From positions 1,488,001-1,552,000 of the forward strand of contig JBHGNT010000014.1 in the NCBI GenBank assembly GCA_043228905.1: a stretch of DNA of 64,000 nucleotides. The letters run 5' to 3'. The notes beneath the pieces were generated by a model. It searched no databases. It was not told the origin of the DNA and worked only from the letters and a program-made list of their open reading frames with translations. Shown piece by piece: positions 1 through 11,988 of this stretch (its first letter is position 1; the number at the start of each line of letters is the position of its first letter). The DNA is from Azolla caroliniana (taxonomy: Eukaryota > Polypodiophyta). Made by a program: the position numbers and the translations under genes.

Positions 1-560
1 TCTCCTCTTCATAAAGACGTACGAGCATTTGTGCTTGTGTTTGTGTCTTTCTTGTACACTCGACTATCTTGTGACGAGGGAGCGTTTCGGGCGTGCCCAT
101 GCACCTCTCCTCCTCATGAAGGCGTACGACCATTGTGTGCGTGTTTTTGTGTCTTCCTTGTACGTTCGACCGTCTTGTGATGTGGGAGCGTTTCGAGTGT
201 GCCCATGCACATCTCCTCCTCATAAAGGCATACAAGCATTTTGTGCGTGTGTTTGTGTCTTCCTTGTACGTTTGGCCATCTTGTGACGGGGGAGCATTTC
301 GGGCGTGCCCATGCACCTCTCCTTCTCATAAAGTCGTATGAGCATTTGTGCGTGTGTTTGTGTATTCCTTGTACGTTCAGTCGTCTTGTGACGAGGGAGT
401 GTTCGGGCTTGGCCATGCACCTCTCCTCCTCATAAAGGCGTACGTAGGAGCATTTGTGCGTGTGTTTTGTGTCTTCCTTGTATGTTCGACGTCTTGTGAC
501 AAGGGAGCGTTCGGGCGTGCCCATGCACTTCTCCTCCTCATAAAGACATACGGGCATTCA
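1..560. repeat. 106-bp tandem array inside LTR A (about 5 copies)
   Basis: The core GGGAGCG recurs at 78, 184, 290, 395 and 503, a period of 105-108 bp. Each unit carries a GGGC-GT-GCCC palindrome, the string CCATGCACCTCTCCT and a T/G-rich spacer. The core is shared with the 111-bp array at 15,940-17,050, while the spacers differ. All frames are largely open because stop codons are rare in the unit, so the open frames here are not evidence of a gene. Confidence 0.9.
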
Positions 561-840
561 TGTTTGTGTTATCATCCCCTTGTGTGTTCATCTTGCGTGC
601 TCATCTTTGCTTGTACCCATTTGATCATTGGCTCGTGCGGTGATCTCGAAAACTAGACGAGTCGTGATCGACGAAAGCCACCGGCCTCACAAAAGGGGCA
701 ACGAGCCCTTGCTTGGAAAGGGTCGGGAAGTTGTATTGTCGTAAAGCAAACCTTGGGTCTTCGCTATCCCTTCAGTACTCCCTAGTCCAAGACCCTCGTG
801 GTCCCGCCCAAGTAACACACACGCGCGAAACATCGCGACA
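1..840 (+). mobile_element. LTR A: 3' part of a long LTR, cut by the window edge
   Basis: This is the right-hand part of a long terminal repeat or solo LTR that continues to the left of the window. Positions 1-560 are a tandem array (listed separately). Positions 560-780 are unique LTR sequence. Positions 781-840 are a 60-bp 3' end, also found at 17,101-17,161, 22,138-22,198 and 34,545-34,605, which ends in CGCGACA. At 841 the sequence switches to minus-strand Gypsy RNase H/integrase coding sequence, so this LTR is inserted in that Gypsy element. Seen directly: the array, the shared 3' end and the coding break at 840/841. Inferred: that it is an LTR, from the CA end and from the same 3' end in LTR D, which has a target duplication. 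It encodes no protein that I recognise. Confidence 0.6.
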
Positions 841-3800
841 CCATGCTTAAGAAGTACATCATTTCCATCAACCACTGATCTGGGAAATTCTTGTCTTCTT
901 TCGCCCCAGTTGTCGCAATCCGCAGAATGTCGGCGTCTGGAAAATCGTCTTGTATGGGTATTGTGTCACCGCCATTATCGATCCTACTTAAATAATCTGC
1001 TACGGCGTGGTGTTTTCTTGGTCGATGTGGGATCTCAAATTCAAACTCCTCCAAGAGCAGCATCCATCTAGGTAGTTTCCAAGTTAAGGATTGCTTCGCG
1101 ACCAGATATAGTAATGCGGCGTGTTCCACATGAAATGTGAATTTTCGACCTAATAAATAATGTCAGAATTTATTTACATTGTAGATCATTCCTAGGGCTT
1201 CGCGCTCCATTGTCGAATAGTTACGCTCCGCATCTGATAGTTTGTGGCTAGAATAATACACCGGCCGGTACCAGTTTGCACTGCTTGTGGCGACATCGGA
1301 GGCATCTACAAATACGTGGAATGGTTTTGACCGGTCCGGAGGTTGTACCACGGGAGCTTGTGTCAACATTACTTTTAGTGCTTCGTATGCTTTATCCTCT
1401 AGTGTCGTCCATGTCTACGACGTACAATGCACTGCGGCGTGTAAGGGAGTTGCAAAATCCGCAAATAGCGAAGCATACGGCTGTGCCAGCGGATTCGCAC
1501 CAAGAAACGGCTAAAGTCCTTTGCATTACTAGGGATTTTTGTTTTGATAATGGCTTTGATTTTGCTGGGATCCACCGCGATACCATCCTTGCTTACTATA
1601 TGCCCAAGAAGGGTTCCACTTATGACCCCGAACGCGCACTTAGTTGGGTTAAGGCTGAGGCGTGAAGTACAACATCGTTCCAAAGCCTTCGATGGCCCAA
1701 GTGATCCCCTGACGCTCCATACACCGCAAAGTCATCGAGAAAGACTTGCATGCATGCAGGGATAAAGTCGCCCAAGATCTCCGCAATGGTACGCCAGAAC
1801 GTAGTGGGGGTTGTCTTTAGTCCGAACATCATGGCCACAGCTACAAAAACTCCTTCTATTACGAAAGAGGTCTTCTCCTGGTCCTCTGGGTGCATGCGTA
1901 CCTGGTTATACCCGCTAAATACATCCAAAAAACTCTACATGTCGTGGCTCACAACTGTGTTTAGTACACTACCGATACACGGTAGGGAAAATGCGTCTGT
2001 GATAGTGACTTCGTTCAACTTACAATAATCGATGCATACCCGTATTTTACCGTTTTTCTTTGGTACGACCATGATTGGGCTAAGCCATGTTGCTTGTTTA
2101 ACCGTCCAAATGAATGCACCTTTTAAGAGCTTGTCAATTTCCTCTTTTACGGGTGCCGCGTAGTTTGGGTTCATGCGATAACGTCTTTGCTGAACAAGTT
2201 TTGCATCCATGGCCAAGTTAATTTTGTGCTGATAGAATTTTGGGTCTAGCCCTTTCATGTCTTCATGCGACCATGCGAAGACATCTTTAAATTCCCGTAG
2301 CAGCTTGGTCATGGCCGTTTTTTCACTTGGCATCAGGTCCTTTGCGATCGATTGTAGCCTCGGGGCTTCGGCAGACCCTACATTAATATCCTCCAAAACC
2401 GACGTTGTGACCCTTCGCGAGATTTCCATCTCCCGCAATAAATGCCTCACATGCTCTACTTAGCTCCACCATGGATTCAAGATCTAGTTCATACACGTCC
2501 TCTTTCAGCGCACTCATTGGGCCGTACTCACTAGCGGTCTCGAGGACGTCTATTTAGAACATCAGTATTATCCGCGGATTTTCGGCGAGGTACGCTTCGA
2601 GCTCCGTATCCTCCAATTCTTCCAGCATGTTAATTTCTTCTACGTAAAGTGGTTGTTATAGCTTTCGTAGATGCGGAAGTCTCCTGCGTAGGTATGTGAA
2701 CCTTCCTTCACCCTCATCGGAAACTTATGCAATTGTACTGCCAATTTTGCTTGATATTAGCAGACCATAGCCATGGTATGCCTAACAAGATCAGATACGC
2801 CCCTAGGGCATCCAAAGCCAACACTACTGCGGAAATCTCAAAGCTACGTCCGCCAACTACAATTTGTAGTTTTCGAATCAACCCTAGTGATCTGATGGAA
2901 CGGGTGTCTACCATCTGAAGCCAGAATGGGCATGCCTCCTAGTCGGTAATGTCGAGGCGGTTACATGTGGTTTTACTGATCACATTTACCCTAGATCTGT
3001 CGTCTACGATGCATCCCGTGATTTCCTGCCCTTGCAGTACCACCTTTATGGTTGGGTTGTGGTGATCCACCACTGCTGGGCCTGAGCTGGACTTAGTGTA
3101 ATTAGCTGAAATCTCCAGTCCACTAGTACCCCGTATGCGATTTTCCACGGTCTGTCAGAATCGCGGAACAAGTCGTAATAGCTTGTCCATGGTCAACGTA
3201 ATTTCACGGTCTGCCAGTGCTTGCCATATCGGATCTGGTGTTAATGGCGTGCCTTCCATTTGCACGGTGGTGGTTGCGGAATCTTACCGCATTCGTTCCG
3301 CATTAGCTTCGTTTGCTTTCTCCACCCAGGCATGTGCCACTTTGCGTATGTCATCTTGTTCTTGCTTTCTCCACCTAGGCCTGATTGAGGGTTGTGACCT
3401 GTTGGACTTCCGTCGTGATCGTATTCACCGCTGGCCCTTTCCCTTTATCTCGTCATGGGCATTGCGTTGCGTAATGGCATGGTTGTTGACACACAAAACA
3501 ATGCATGTTGGACTCACCTTTGTCCAGGACCGGAGCCGTGGTCTCCACCGGTGTCGTTTGTTCTTCCCGGGTTCGTTGAAACCATATGTTGTTGCGGGGC
3601 TTCTGGCAATACTCCCGATGTTTCTATTGGCGTCGTTCATCCTCGGAGCTTTCCTCATTATGGCGTTGGTTCTATGATTGGCGAGTACCGTCGTACGCAC
3701 GGGGCCCTACCTGTCCGTCGCGATTGTTGGTAGGGTACCAATTATCATAGCGTCGCCCTCCCCGATTATAGCGGTCGTTGCTCTGATCCTCCTCTTCTTC

Positions 3801-4330
3801 CTGCTCCTCTTCGTCGGAATAAGGGTCGTTATGGCGATGGGGACGTTACGGTCTTTCAGTACGTTAAACCCTAAACACTACCAAGATCGCTCCTCCTGTT
3901 GGCCTTGGTCGTTGTGGCGGGACTGCCTATGCGGCTCCATACGACGAACTGTCGGTGTGGGCCTATTCAGCATGTTATACTCGCACTGGTTCACCGTATG
4001 CGCTCGCAAATGACTAATGGGGTAGTGTATCCGGATATTATACTCTATTGCAGAGTGCCCTGAGTTCAAGCATATTGTGCATTGAATGGCTTGGCGAAAA
4101 TGATAGTCTTTGTCTCTAGGTAATGTGTGCCTTAGCGACGCCATAGAGATTCCATCGTCCTCCTCTTCTAGCTCAAGTTGTAATTCCCGTTCTATGAATG
4201 TATCCGCCATTTGGCCCATGAGATTTTGCGTATGTAACGTTGTTCAGAGGGGTCGACGTAATGCTGCCAAAAATGTTTCTTTGGCCTCATCCTCTGTTAG
4301 CGCGCATGTTAGCTGTCGACGTAAACTCTG
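841..4330 (-). pseudogene. Gypsy 2 gag-pol remnant
   Basis: A broken gag-pol read in pieces on the minus strand. The gag piece (3,878-4,219) has a zinc knuckle, CTICLNSGHS, whose last Cys has become Tyr. The protease pieces are at 2,939-3,148 and 2,714-2,914. The RT pieces include WLSPIMVVPKKNGKIRVC near 2,050-2,110 and the catalytic FLDDF near 1,725-1,740. RNase H has FHVFVDASD near 1,310 and ends with an ERNYST motif and a tether-like segment near 900-1,129. Several frameshifts and stops separate the pieces. Domain order (protease, RT, RNase H) identifies Ty3/gypsy. Integrase is absent because of the LTR A insertion. Confidence 0.88.
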
Positions 4331-4629
4331 GAACCGCAAGCTAAAGTCAGCCACCTACTCTTGCGTCTGAGAAGTGGTAGTTTCACTATATTGGTTTAGT
4401 AGAGATGAACCCTCCTGCCTAGTGATGCTATGTGCGGTAAGCATCGATTCAAGTGTATACTCCGAGAGAGAGGGACCGTCGTTGCTAAGGCGCGGTCTTA
4501 TGTCTTCCGGGTGAAGCACCTGGTTTGTGGTCGATCTTGTCGAGTCGGTTCTCAGTTGCGTCGGTGGCTAGACATCCATTCCCTACTACTTGGTTGTGAG
4601 GATTCACATATCACCAAGCGTGCCAAAAG

Positions 4630-5084
4630 TGTTACCGGATAGGAACACGACCTACCCTCGATCCTTCAGGGTAGGTTCAAGGTGATTGTGGTATAGAGAA
4701 TGGATTCTTGTACCGTGTGTAGCTATAAAGGATGGAGCGTTACTTACTGTCCGTGAAGGTGGAGCGTGACTGGAGACGGCTACAACCGAGATCCTTCCTA
4801 CCGTGCGTATACAAGCACAAATGCACTACTAACCTTTAGACAATTACGCTATGTATTGACACAAAGACAGAGATAAGAAAAGACAGTAACTATATTAGAG
4901 AACGTATGCTCAAAACTGCGCGAGCTTGTACAATGTTCCTATGCTCTTTATATACACAAGGCATAGTCGGTTACGCTTCCTACGTGATCTATTACATGCG
5001 TTCTTTTAATGCTCCTACTATAATAATATGTTTCTTGTTCTTTTCTTTACTCTTTTCCCACTAGTCCGCTTCCGGCGGACAACA
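4630..5084 (-). repeat. 5' LTR of Gypsy 2
   Basis: Read on the minus strand, this 455-bp segment starts TGTTGTCCGCC at 5,084 and ends GGTAACA at 4,630, matching the ends of the 481-bp LTRs of the complete Gypsy element at 23,281 and 32,211. A TATA-like TATATAAA (minus strand, near 4,950) sits in the corresponding position. The primer site next to it, TTTTGGCACGCTTGGTGA, occupies about 4,611-4,628. Confidence 0.85.
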
Positions 5085-5848
5085 CCTAGCCCATGCCGTA
5101 GGAGTGGTCAGCCGGTACATGTCAAACCCAGGAAGGAAGCATTGGGAGGTCGTCAAGCACATCTTCAGGTACCTGAGAGGGACCGAAGATACAGAGCTGA
5201 CTTTCGGTTTGACAACCTTAGCCGAAGTCGAAGGCTACAGTGACTCCGATTAATGTCAGAAATACGGACAATGGGAAGTCAACATCAGGCTATATTTTCA
5301 CCTATGGTGGTGGTGTGATATCATGGAGGTCGAAGCTTCAAGACTGCATGGCCATATCGACCACAGAGGCCGAGTACATAGCAACATTGAAGGCAACGAA
5401 GGAAGCGATCTGGTTGCACCGACTGTCTGCCAACTCATCTACAAGCTGAATCGACTGACCAACGATGACCATCTATTGCGACTCACAGAGCACAATTCAC
5501 CTCATTAACAATCCCGTCTATCACACAAAGACGAAGCACATTGAGGTACGGTATCATCACATCTGAGAGCTTATAACTGAGAAGAGGCTCGAAGTCTAGA
5601 AGATCGACACCGAGGTGAACATTGCCTATTTCCTGACAAAGCCATTCCTAGATCAACGCTTCAGAGCACTAAGAACAAAGATGGGACTACAACAAGCGAT
5701 CGAGCAGAAGAACGCGGAACGAGGAGTAGAAGGTAAGAGTCAATGGAATCAATCATGATAATGAGCCATGCTAGGCTCAACACGGACCTCACCTATACCG
5801 ACTCGACTATATGCCGATCGACTTGTAACATAAATCTAGATTACTGTT
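5085..5848 (+). pseudogene. Copia Y: RNase H end of a Ty1/copia pol, plus 3' leader
   Basis: This is the tail of a Ty1/copia polyprotein. One frame reads through AHAVGVVSRYMSNPG and FRYLRGTEDTELTFG (end of RT). After a frameshift comes KSTSGYIFTYGGGVISWRSK with STTEAEYIA (RNase H), then remnants of KTKHIEV and FLTKPF. It starts abruptly at 5,085, where the Gypsy 2 LTR ends, and stops at 5,848, where Copia X is inserted. It resumes as a 3' untranslated part at 11,530. Its RT/RNase H differs from Copia X and Copia 3, so it is a separate family. Frameshifts make it inactive. Confidence 0.85.
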
Positions 5849-6296
5849 TGTTGAGCGAGCAAGCTCAACCGAATCCGGATCGGCTGAATAAGCCTGAGCC
5901 GGATCGGCAACCAGGAGGATGAGTCGGATCGGTATCCGAAAACAACCGGCCGGATTGGGGAGACGGATTAGAGACTCGGATTCGAGCAGGAATCGGAAGC
6001 CTAGTAGTAGCCTAGACTACTAGGTAATCATTGTCTCATAGTTAGTGTCAATCACATGTATGAGCATTGAATTACCTGTCAGTACTTCTGTCAGTCCTTT
6101 ATGGACTTTGTATAAATAGTTTTGTTATAGCACATTGTATGTACAGAGTTTTAGAGTCATTTTTTGAATCTACGTTTACGTTCTGCTCTCTCTGTCTCTC
6201 CCGTGTATTAAGCTTCTCCATTAAACCTTCATCTTATTCTCTGTTGCTATCCGGGTGATCCGGTTTGTCTAAAGCTTCCGCACGATAACATTTACA
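5849..6296 (+). repeat. 5' LTR of Copia X
   Basis: It starts TGTTGAGCGAGC and ends CATTTACA. The same sequence, diverged, is at 11,082-11,529. A TATA box (TATAAATAG) lies at about 6,111, with a pyrimidine-rich leader after it. Confidence 0.9.
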
Positions 6297-6308
6297 TGGT
6301 TTCAGAGC
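6297..6308 (+). other. Primer binding site of Copia X (tRNA-iMet type)
   Basis: TGGTTTCAGAGC directly follows the LTR. The usual plant Copia primer site, complementary to the initiator methionine tRNA, is TGGTATCAGAGC, so there is one difference. Confidence 0.85.
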
Positions 6309-6390
6309 GCGAGGGTTGAGAACCTCTATAGACGACACTTGCTTTCGTAGACAAACCCTAGAACCCGGTAACAGTAGACAAAGAGAATAT

Positions 6391-9300
6391 ATGGATAGAG
6401 GAATGGCGAGTTCACTTCCAATAGAAAAGCTCGACCGGAGCAACTATGCGTCCTGTCATACAAGATGCACCAATACCTGTTGGGGCATGGATATTGGAGC
6501 TTCATGGAACTAACGAACGAGGTAGCACCTGAGCCGACACACAGTGACTTCCCGGTATGGGAGCAAGGAGCAAGCCGAGTATTGTACTGCCTTGCGTCCT
6601 GTGTGCACTATCAGATGCTCAGCTACATCAAGGATGCAAAGACGCTGAAGGAGGCCTGGGGAAATTTGACGAAGATTTTCACCGTGAGTACCACAACCCG
6701 TAAGTTGCAGCTCCGGCAAAAGGTGAACAACATCTGGCAAAGAGACATGTCGGTTATGGATTACACCACCAAGATAAAGGAGATTTGTGATGCACTCAGG
6801 TCCATCAACATGATGCTGGATGAAGACGAGATGGTACAAATCTGCCTCGGTGGTCTAGCGCAAAGGTACGCGCCAATCCGGACGGCGATCTGCACCCGAC
6901 AGAAACCACCGTCTTTCTTCGACTTGCAATCGATGCTGATGGTCGAAGGAAACCACGTGAGTGGGTCAAGGACCACTCAATCGGACGGTTGGATGTTGTA
7001 CACCGAGACAGGTCAGCCCCATGGACGTGGTGGATGAGGTGGGTCAGCACGCAATGGAGGCGACCGGCAAAAGCAGGAATGGAGGCACAGAGGTGGTGCC
7101 GGCAACGGTTCCGGACCCTCCACAAGCAGGGGGAGTCAAATCGGCACCGAGAACCGGCAAGGAAAGGCCGACATGGAATGCTGGTACTGTGGAAAAAAGG
7201 GCCACAAGGAAAGCGAGTGCAGGAAGACGCACACTGATTCAAACAAATCCGGATATGGCAAAACTGGTCGGGAGAACCGACAAAGCTCGCACTACGTAGA
7301 AGGATCGGAAGGATCCGGAACCGGGAGAACCGGTAAAGGGCCAGCCTTCGTGATGAAGCACAAGGCTAACTCGATGAAGAAGACTACTTCCAAATCGGAG
7401 GAAGTATGGTACATTGATTCCAGAGCATCCAACCAGATGACGAGCCATGAAGAGTAGCTCTCTTTTTTGGAGAAGCCGGAACAATCGGGGATTGTCGAAA
7501 CCAGAGACGACACCCCTCACCCAATTGTGCATGTCGGAGAAGTCCCTTTAAGCTATGTCGGACAAAAGGGCAAGTTGATGAACGTACTACATGTTCCGAC
7601 TATCACAAAGAACCTGGTGTCAGTTGGACAAATCGTCGACCAGGGGATGCAGGTGTGGTTTACGCACCTAGGGTGCTTCATCGGGGAAGAAGGCCGGATA
7701 ATCACACAAGGGCACAGAGAAGGGAGGATATTTATCGTCAACGCTAATGACATCGGCACCGCCAAGTTTGCCAAAGGACAGAAGATTGAATCGGACATTG
7801 ATCTCTGACACAAGCGGATCAACCACATCAATTATCGGAGGCTTCAAGACCTGCAATCGAAACAAGTTGTGTTCGTATTGCCGAAATTCAGTGGCTAGAA
7901 GGCTGGAATTTGTGAAGCTTGCCAACTTGGGAAGAAACACCGGCTTCCATTCCCCACCGAACGAAACCAAAGCCATAACAAGCTCGACCTAATCCATTCG
8001 GATGTATGGGGACCACACAAAACGTTAGTCTTGGCGGGAGTCGCTACTTCGTCTCCTTCATGGACGACTACAACCGGCACACGTGGATCTACCTCATCGA
8101 ACGGAAGAGCGAAGTCTTCGAATGTTTCTGGAACTTACAAAGTTTAGTTGAATGGAAACGGAGAGGAAGGTCAAGTGCTTCTGTTAGATGGCGGAAAAGA
8201 ATACTTTGCCGGCCAATTCAACAGTTATCTGCAGCAGAAAGAGAATTCAGTTGCAGATACACGCCGGAGCAAAATGGTGTGGCCGAAAGGAAGAACTGGT
8301 CGATTGTCGACGAGGTGAGGGCAATGCTAGAGGAGAAGAGCATGCCCCATTTCTACTGGGCTGAGGCGGTTCGAATGGTCATCTACATCCAAAATCGGAT
8401 CAGAGACAAGGTGTCAACACATGAGCTGTATTTCGAGTGGAACCCAAATTTGAAACATCTTCGGATATTCGGTAGCATAGCATATGTGCATGTACCGGAT
8501 GAGAAGTGGAGGAAGTTGGATCCGAAGTCGGAGAAATGCATCCTAGTCGGCTACTCGCATGAGCAAAAGGGGTATAAGTGCTATAACCCCTCGACTAAGC
8601 AGGTCCGAGTAAGCCAAGATGTCGAGTTTGATGAGACGGCATCATGTTACTCCGTACCGACGAAGACCCGATTCCGGAAGATGAGGCTAGTGAGCCCGAG
8701 GAGGTCCAGATAGAAGATGACGAGCTTGAGACTCTAGAAGAGAGTCCGGACTCATTTTAGTTCAGCAGACCGAACGAGCGATTTGGTCAAAGTGATCAGT
8801 CGGATGAAGAACCGGTGAGTAGTGGAGACTCTGTTGTGCTCTCCCCGCGCAAGGAACCGAGGAGACGGTTCACGCACAAAGAGAAGGGCAAGAAGAAGAT
8901 GTCAGAATACGAAACCGGCAATGTTGAGTCGGATCGGAACGAATCCGACACCGAAAAGGATGAAGTCAGATCTTCGGGAACGAAATCTGAACCGGCCAAG
9001 AAGGGCCCCAATCCGGGTGATGACAAGTTACGCCGGTCCTCCCGCAAGAAGAACCCCATTACGCGGTATGGGTACAATGAGTACATGGCGCATCACTATG
9101 TGTACATGACCAAAGTGGCGGAAGTGCGTGAGCCGGAGAGCTATGCAGAAGCGGCAAAGGACACAAATTGGCGTGCCGCTATGGAGGAAGAAATGTGGGC
9201 ACTTGATGCCAATGACACATGGGACCTCATTGATCCTCCCCGACACTGTAAACCGATTGGTTGCAAATGGGTGTACAAGGTAAAGTACAATGCTGACAGT

Positions 9301-10850
9301 TCGGTTAACCGGTACAAGGCCCGGTTAGTGGCGAAGGGATACGCATAGACCCACGGAATCGACTACGACGAGACCTTCACTCCAGTAGCGAAGATGACGA
9401 CAGTTCATGTGGTACTAGCAGTTGTTGGGGCAAGGGGGTGGCATCTTCACCAGATGGACGTGAAGAATGCGTTTCTTCAAGGTGACCTTGAAGAACGGGC
9501 CTATATGATCCAACCTCCCGGATTTCAGTCAGAGATGAACAAGTCGACAATGTGTCGGCTTAAGAAGTCACTTTACAGTCTGAAACAAGCCCCCCGAGCT
9601 TGGAATACGAAGATCACGCACCGGATGCGTAAGATGGGGTTTGTGACCTCTAAATCTGACTCCTCGTTGTTCATCCGGCAAGGTTCGGACGATCCAGTTT
9701 GCATCATACTTTATGTTGATGATTTAGTCATCACTAGACCCGGACTCAATGAAATTGGCCGAGTAAAGTCCCAGCTATCGGACGCATTTGAAATGAAGGA
9801 CCTGGGGGACCTTCATTATTTTCTTGGGATCGAGGTGATTTGAACCCCTGATGGCATATTGCTCTCACAACAACACTATGTGTTGAAGATGTTGTACAAG
9901 TTTGGCATGCCGGAATCCTGACCTGTCTCCACACCCCTGGACTAGAACCAAAAGCTTTGTCCCAACTCCGAACTGACCTACGATGAGAAACGGTTTCGAC
10001 AAATTGTCAAAAGGCTCATATACCTGACAATCACTCGACCCGACCTCAGTTACCCGGTCAGAGTGATCAAGCAATTCATGCACAAGCCGACCGACGAGCA
10101 CCTTCAGTGTGCACACCGGATACTCCGGTATGGGAGTGTCACGAAGGATCGGGGACTGTTATAATGACACAGTATAGCTGGGAAGCTAGTCGGATATACC
10201 GATGCCGACTGGGCTGGTGATGCATCGGATCGCTGATCCATCTCCAGTTATATGTTTTCTCTAGGTAGTGCGGTTGTTGCGTGGAGCAGCAAGAAGCAGC
10301 CAATAGTGCCTCTGTTGAGCACTGAGGCTGAATATCGGAGCGCTACCAATGCCACCTGTGAAGCCATCTAGCTTCGGCAACTGCTGCAAGACCTGCGAAT
10401 TGTGGTACCGACCCCGATCTTGATCTACTATGACAACACGAGTAGCATTTAGTTCGCCAAGAACCCCGTGTTCCATGCTCGGACGAGGCACATAGAAGTC
10501 CACTATCACTTTGTGCATGAGTAGGTTTTGAGCGGTGAAGTTGAACTTCGGTATGTTTAGACGGATCGGCAAGTTGCCGATATCTTCACCAAACTACTCA
10601 GATTGGACAAGTTGCAACACTTCACTGAAATGCTTGGTGTTTAGCATCTCGACGTGCAGCACTTGAGGGGGAGAAAAGGAAAGGGAACATATGGCACCGG
10701 ACAAGGAGCCGGAGAGGAAGAAAGAACAAACAAAGGGGGAAATAAAGGGGAAAAGGAAGTCGAGTCGATGAAGGAAGTCGAGCCGGATCATGTAAACGTC
10801 AAGCGGACACAGATGCAGTGGAAGTTGACGCCAATACGGAGGAACCGATG
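6391..10850 (+). pseudogene. Copia X gag-pol pseudogene
   Basis: Ty1/copia order is clear. Gag starts near 6,391 (LDRSNYAS), shifts frame near 6,465 and runs to 7,037. The zinc knuckle CWYCGKKGHKESEC is near 7,176. The protease motif reads YIDSRAS near 7,410, where DSG is expected. The integrase core spans 7,980-8,500, with YTPEQNGVAERKN near 8,260. RT spans 9,130-9,900, with LYVDDLVI near 9,710. RNase H spans 10,180-10,600, with STEAEYRSA. Stops interrupt it at 7,455, 9,346, 9,841 and at many points in RNase H. After the usual end (HLRGRK, near 10,660) the frame stays open for about 60 more charged residues to 10,850. It is non-functional. Confidence 0.9.
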
Positions 10851-11065
10851 AGTCGACAAGCGTCGGAGTCGCAACAACAAGGGAGCTGAAATGGGCCTGT
10901 TGAGCAGACAAGCTGACCGAGGAGGTCAAGGTGCGCAGAACCAAAAGGGTCACGGCAAACAAGACTGGACCGGATGAGGAGCGCGAGCAAGGCGAAGCGA
11001 CGCCAGAAGAAGCCGGGTAGAAGAACCGGCTGCCACAGACATTAACACCACGACCGACCTCAAGT

Positions 11066-11081
11066 TGAGCTTGAGGGGGAC
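11066..11081 (+). other. Polypurine tract of Copia X
   Basis: GAGCTTGAGGGGGAC directly precedes the TGTTGAG start of the 3' LTR, which is where plus-strand DNA synthesis of an LTR retrotransposon begins. Confidence 0.8.
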
Positions 11082-11529
11082 TGTTGAGCAAGCAAGCTCA
11101 ACCGGATCTGGATCGGCTGAATAAGCCTGGGCCGAATCGGCATCCGGAAGGATGAGTCGGATCGGTATCCGGAAACAACCGGCCGGATCGGGGAGACAGA
11201 TCAGAGAGCCGAATTCGAGCAGGAACCGGAAGCCTAGTAGTATCCTAGACTACTATGTAATCATTGTCTCGTAGTTAGTGTCAGTTGCACGTATGAGCAT
11301 TGAAGTACCTATCAGTACTTATGTCAGTCCTTTATGGACTTTGTATAAATAGTGTTGTTATAGCACATTGTATGTACAGAGTTTTAGAGTCATTTTTTGA
11401 ATCTACGTTTACGTTCTGCTCTCTCTGTCTCTCCCGTGTATTAAGCTTCTCCATTAAACCTTCATCTTATTCTCTGTTGCTATCCGGCTGAGCCGGTTTG
11501 TCTAACGCTTCCGCACAATAACATTTACA
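11082..11529 (+). repeat. 3' LTR of Copia X
   Basis: 448 bp, starting TGTTGAGCAAGC and ending CATTTACA. It matches 5,849-6,296. The TATA box is at about 11,344. Confidence 0.9.
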
Positions 11530-11862
11530 TTGTTCTAATCTAGGTTTATGAGGGAGACAGTCCCAAACACCTCTACATGTAGGAATGAGTAGTCCTTTTA
11601 AGGGGGAGTTTGTTGGCATAAAAGGCCAACTCCTTCCACTTTGTATCCTAGTGTGAACTCATCCATATAGTTAGGGCTTAGTATATAAGCAATAACCTAA
11701 CATTGTAAAGTAGAGACCACTTGATCATCCTGTACATCGAGTCTCTGAGAGAGAGAGAACAGAAATAAGGAGAGCTTCCATTAAAGCTTTATCTGTGTGT
11801 GTCTATCATTTGTCTACATCTTCTTGCCTTCCCTCCATGTTGTTTTCTGAGCATAACCAACA
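11530..11862 (+). mobile_element. Copia Y continued: 3' leader, polypurine tract and 252-bp 3' LTR
   Basis: The right half of Copia Y after the Copia X insertion. A purine tract (AAGGGGGAGT, about 11,600) leads into an LTR at 11,611-11,862 that starts TGTTGGCATAAAAGGCCAA and ends AACCAACA. It has a TATA-like TATATAAGC near 11,672 and a pyrimidine/GA-rich leader. No second copy is in the window because the 5' half of Y is missing, so the LTR limits rest on the TG/CA ends and the polypurine tract. Confidence 0.75.
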
Positions 11863-11988
11863 GGTCCTCACATACGTTTCCGCACATATTTGTCCAACAT
11901 TTCAACCCCTCTGGTTCCACGCATCTTGACCCTTTCGGTCGGCTTGTCTACGCGTAAGGCCCTTGTCAGCTCCCTCGTTGTTGCGACT

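Larger units (their letters stand above)
841..5084 (-). mobile_element. Gypsy 2: truncated Ty3/gypsy retrotransposon
   Basis: A minus-strand Ty3/gypsy element reads right to left: 5' LTR (4,630-5,084), primer site, gag with a zinc knuckle (about 3,880-4,300), protease (about 2,714-3,148), reverse transcriptase (1,400-2,450) and RNase H (841-1,369). It stops at 841, just after the residues that precede integrase, because LTR A interrupts it there. The rest would lie left of the window. The reading frame has many stops and shifts, so it is inactive. It belongs to the same family as the complete Gypsy element at 23,281-32,691: the proteins match along their length, and the LTR ends and primer site are alike. 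Confidence 0.9.
5849..11529 (+). mobile_element. Copia X: full-length but degenerate Ty1/copia element
   Basis: A complete LTR-to-LTR element of 5,681 bp. It has two LTRs of 448 bp, a primer site right after the 5' LTR, gag-pol on the + strand and a polypurine tract right before the 3' LTR. The flanking 5 bp are CTGTT (left) and TTGTT (right), a target duplication with one mismatch. By eye the two LTRs differ at several percent of positions, mostly in the 5' half. The coding region has many stops and shifts, so it is an old, dead copy. It is inserted in the 3' untranslated part of Copia Y. Confidence 0.9.
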